From Gammaproteobacteria bacterium (GTDB lineage: Bacteria; Pseudomonadota; Gammaproteobacteria; GCA-001735895): a stretch of 7,251 nucleotides of DNA. The position numbers and the translations under genes were made by a program. The stretch is taken from the NCBI GenBank assembly GCA_024763185.1, contig JANTFY010000113.1:1-7251 (forward strand). Reading direction: 5' to 3'. Positions 5,473 through 7,251 of this stretch are shown piece after piece (within the stretch, counting starts at the first letter, position 1; every line of letters begins with the position of its first letter). Under the pieces are notes generated by a model, which saw only the letters and a list, made by a program, of their open reading frames with translations, ran no database searches and was not told the origin of the DNA.

Positions 5473-6786
5473 TCAAAAAATGTAGTCGTCATCGGTACTC
5501 AATGGGGTGATGAAGGTAAGGGCAAGGTCGTAGATTTACTGACGGACAAGGCAAAGGCCGTGGTTCGTTTCCAGGGTGGTCATAATGCCGGCCATACGCT
5601 GGTGATTGATGGTCAAAAAACCGTCTTGCATCTGATTCCTTCCGGCGTGTTAAGAGAAAACGTACTGTGCCTGATCGGTAATGGCGTGGTGCTGTCACCG
5701 GAAGCCTTGTTAAAAGAAATGGAAATGCTTGAGAAAAATGGCATACCTGCTCGCGAGCGAATTAGGCTCAGCGAATCCTGCCCCTTGATTCTGCCCTATC
5801 ACATTGCGCTGGACCAGGCGCGGGAAATTGCTCGCGGTAAAAAGGCCATCGGTACCACAGGACGCGGCATAGGTCCCTGTTACGAGGACAAGATTTCTCG
5901 GCGCGGTATTCGATTGGGTGAATTACTTGATCCGGATCATTTTGCCAAGCGCCTTAAAGAGGTGATGGAGTATCATAATTTCGCTCTGGAACATTATTTC
6001 AAACAGCCGACTGTCGATTACCAGACGGTACTGGATGAAGCCCTCGCGCAGGGTGAACAGATGAAGGACCTGATCGGCGATATCCCGGGTATTTTGCATG
6101 ATATGAAAGCCAGGGGTGAATCGGTCATGTTCGAAGGTGCACAGGGTGCGCTGCTGGATATCGACCATGGGACTTATCCTTATGTCACTTCTTCAACCAC
6201 CACAGCCGGAGGCGCGGCTTCCGGTTCCGGTGTAGGTCCGGCTGATCTGGATTACATTCTGGGTATCGTCAAGGCCTACACGACTCGAGTCGGTGCCGGG
6301 CCTTTCCCGACCGAACTGGTGTACGACCTGGAAAAGGATGAGGGCGATGAGACCGGTAAATACCTTGGCACCAAGGGTCATGAATTCGGTGCCACTACGG
6401 GACGTCAACGCCGTTGTGGCTGGCTTGATATCGTGTCCCTGAACCGGTCGTTAAAAATCAACTCGGTGACCGGTATCTGTATCACCAAGCTGGATGTACT
6501 CGATGAACTGGAAACCATCAAGATTGCGGTGGCCTATAATTTAAACGGGCAACGCGTGACTACGCCACCGGTGGGTTCTGATCGCTTTGAAGAGTGTGAA
6601 CCTGAATTTATCGAAATGCCGGGTTGGCAGCAATCAACGGTGGGCATGAAAACCTATGATGAATTGCCGCAGGCGGCCAAGGATTACCTGAACAAGATCG
6701 AGGAACTGACCGGCACTCCGGTTGATATTATCTCCACGGGGCCTGACCGGGCGGAGACCATCATCGTTCGCCATCCCTTTCAGTAA
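5470..6786 (+). CDS. purA: adenylosuccinate synthetase PurA
   Basis: PurA joins IMP and aspartate using GTP to give adenylosuccinate, the first committed step from IMP to AMP, in the cytoplasm. The 438-residue product (E. coli 432) has the complete set of motifs. These are the N-terminal P-loop QWGDEGKGK (11-19) with catalytic D14, and GGHNAGHT (36-43) with catalytic H42. They continue with IGTTGRGIGPCYEDK (127-141), the MFEGAQGALLDIDHGTYPYVTSS region, the GPFPTEL stretch, the substrate-loop region EFGATTGRQRRCGWLD, and the guanine-binding ITKLDVLD. The C-terminus ends with STGPDRAETIIVRHPF, as usual. No key residue is missing. It is the last gene of the cluster; a strong terminator lies 25 bases after its TAA. 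Confidence 0.99.
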   Translation: MSKNVVVIGTQWGDEGKGKVVDLLTDKAKAVVRFQGGHNAGHTLVIDGQKTVLHLIPSGVLRENVLCLIGNGVVLSPEALLKEMEMLEKNGIPARERIRLSESCPLILPYHIALDQAREIARGKKAIGTTGRGIGPCYEDKISRRGIRLGELLDPDHFAKRLKEVMEYHNFALEHYFKQPTVDYQTVLDEALAQGEQMKDLIGDIPGILHDMKARGESVMFEGAQGALLDIDHGTYPYVTSSTTTAGGAASGSGVGPADLDYILGIVKAYTTRVGAGPFPTELVYDLEKDEGDETGKYLGTKGHEFGATTGRQRRCGWLDIVSLNRSLKINSVTGICITKLDVLDELETIKIAVAYNLNGQRVTTPPVGSDRFEECEPEFIEMPGWQQSTVGMKTYDELPQAAKDYLNKIEELTGTPVDIISTGPDRAETIIVRHPFQ

Positions 6787-6811
6787 AGGTAAAACCCGCT
6801 CAATGTGATGC

Positions 6812-6843
6812 AAGCCATGTTTTTTTAAACATGGCTTTTTTTT
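6812..6843 (+). terminator. intrinsic terminator after purA
   Basis: A perfect 11-bp stem AAGCCATGTTT (6812-6822) / AAACATGGCTT (6827-6837) with a TTTT loop is followed by a run of eight T (6836-6843), the first two of which belong to the stem. The T run is only on the + side; the minus side offers just two A, so it acts mainly on + strand transcription. It marks the end of the hfq-to-purA cluster. Confidence 0.93.
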
Positions 6844-6846
6844 GGA

Positions 6847-6868
6847 TTGAGAAAACAACTTTTTTCAA
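6847..6868. repeat. imperfect inverted repeat upstream of the metalloprotease-like gene
   Basis: TTGAGAAAA (6847-6855) and TTTTTTCAA (6860-6868) pair over nine positions, one of them G-T, around the loop CAAC. It lies between the purA terminator and a possible -10 TAAAAT (6880-6885). It could be an operator for a dimeric regulator or simply part of an AT-rich promoter region. Only the symmetry is seen. Confidence 0.3.
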
Positions 6869-6879
6869 CCAGACTGGAC

Positions 6880-6901
6880 TAAAATTAAAGGAAATCCTTT
6901 G
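6880..6901 (+). promoter_or_regulatory. possible -10 element and Shine-Dalgarno region before the last gene
   Basis: TAAAAT at 6880-6885 resembles a -10 box, but no good -35 sits 16-18 bases upstream. AAAGGA (6887-6892) is a Shine-Dalgarno sequence and is also the left arm of a short palindrome with TCCTTT (6895-6900). AGGA is 6 bases before an in-frame TTG (6899-6901) but 18 bases before the ATG at 6911, so the true start is open. Confidence 0.4.
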
Positions 6902-6910
6902 GGTATAGTT

Positions 6911-7251
6911 ATGAAGTCCACAATCACCCTTGTCAGTTTATTGAGTCTATTCATGGTAATGGACGTGGTGGCTGATGATTTGCTTTGGCAACCACTTGCC
7001 TCACCGGCTCAACGCAATGCTTCTGTTTCATCAGCACAGCATCTCTTCAGGGTCGATGAAATACGCCTCAAGCAGTTGTTATCCCGTGCCGAATATGAAG
7101 GGAGTCCTGCGGCTTCCAGCGAAATCAGTTTGCCGGTTGAAAATGGTGAAATTGAACGGTTTACGTTGGAGTTGTCTCCCATCATGGAGCCAGAGTTGGC
7201 GGCCAAGTATCCCGACATTCAAACCTATAAGGTGCACGGCATCGATAATCC
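6911..7251 (+). CDS. secreted protein, N-terminal part; probable reprolysin-like zinc metalloprotease pro-region (3' end outside window)
   Basis: The frame is open from ATG at 6911 to the right edge (113 full codons). A signal peptide is visible: K2, a hydrophobic stretch at 5-17 and a likely cleavage site VVA|DD after residue 21. The mature part starts with LLWQPL, has the segment FRVDEIRLKQLLSRA (46-60), then EISLPVENGEIERFTLELSPIMEPELAAKYPDIQTYKVHGIDN (71-113, to the edge). The pattern of polar strand, then SPIMxPELAAKYPDI and TYxxxGIDNP, is what I know from the pro-region of secreted reprolysin-like (M12B-like) zinc metalloproteases found in many marine and environmental bacteria, often with C-terminal adhesion or P-domains. 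The catalytic HExxH motif is not in the window, so the enzyme class is inference. An in-frame TTG at 6899 would add four residues (MGIV) and has better Shine-Dalgarno spacing. The terminator upstream makes it a separate unit. Confidence 0.7.
   Translation, partial: MKSTITLVSLLSLFMVMDVVADDLLWQPLASPAQRNASVSSAQHLFRVDEIRLKQLLSRAEYEGSPAASSEISLPVENGEIERFTLELSPIMEPELAAKYPDIQTYKVHGIDN

Noticed and set aside
1..7251. A new defence, mobile or phage system
   Set aside because: All complete genes are assignable to a conserved core cluster. There are no transposase, integrase, direct-repeat array, tRNA or attachment site signatures, and no evident change of composition.

Overview
The window carries a conserved Gammaproteobacterial housekeeping cluster. 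All genes are on the + strand, in the order miaA (3' end only) - hfq - hflX - hflK - hflC - DUF2065 (yjeT-like) - hisZ - purA. A strong intrinsic terminator follows, and then the 5' end of a secreted, metalloprotease-like gene that runs off the right edge. The order matches the mutL-miaA-hfq-hflX-hflK-hflC-yjeT-purA block of E. coli, with hisZ inserted before purA as in Pseudomonas and many other non-enteric Gammaproteobacteria. HisZ, the Hfq core sequence and the short HflC point to a non-enteric Gammaproteobacterium of intermediate GC. I cannot name the order or genus.

Region 1 (about 1-1890) holds tRNA and RNA regulation genes: the tail of the tRNA A37 isopentenyl transferase MiaA, the RNA chaperone Hfq, and the ribosome-associated GTPase HflX, which starts at TTG. 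The 59-base gap before hfq contains two extended -10-like sequences and three AAN triplets just upstream of the hfq ribosome binding site. These triplets are a plausible Hfq autoregulatory site.

Region 2 (1963-4275) holds the membrane genes. hflK and hflC overlap by one base and encode the two SPFH subunits of the FtsH-associated complex. They are followed by an 82-base spacer containing an inverted repeat, and then by a 63-residue DUF2065 membrane protein whose ATG has no visible Shine-Dalgarno sequence.

Region 3 (4278-6786) holds biosynthesis genes: hisZ (regulatory subunit of short-form ATP phosphoribosyltransferase) and purA (adenylosuccinate synthetase), 4 bases apart. Both concern adenine nucleotide and histidine metabolism, which are linked because HisG consumes ATP and the pathway returns AICAR to purine synthesis. 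A perfect 11-bp hairpin with eight T ends the cluster.

Region 4 (6844-7251) appears to be a separate transcription unit. It begins with a signal peptide and a pro-region motif typical of secreted reprolysin-like metalloproteases. Most of that protein lies outside the window.

I see no mobile element, CRISPR array, tRNA, rRNA or defence system, and no convincing novel system. The points most worth checking are the Hfq substitutions with the possible self-binding site, the unusual start region of the DUF2065 gene, and the gene beyond the terminator.
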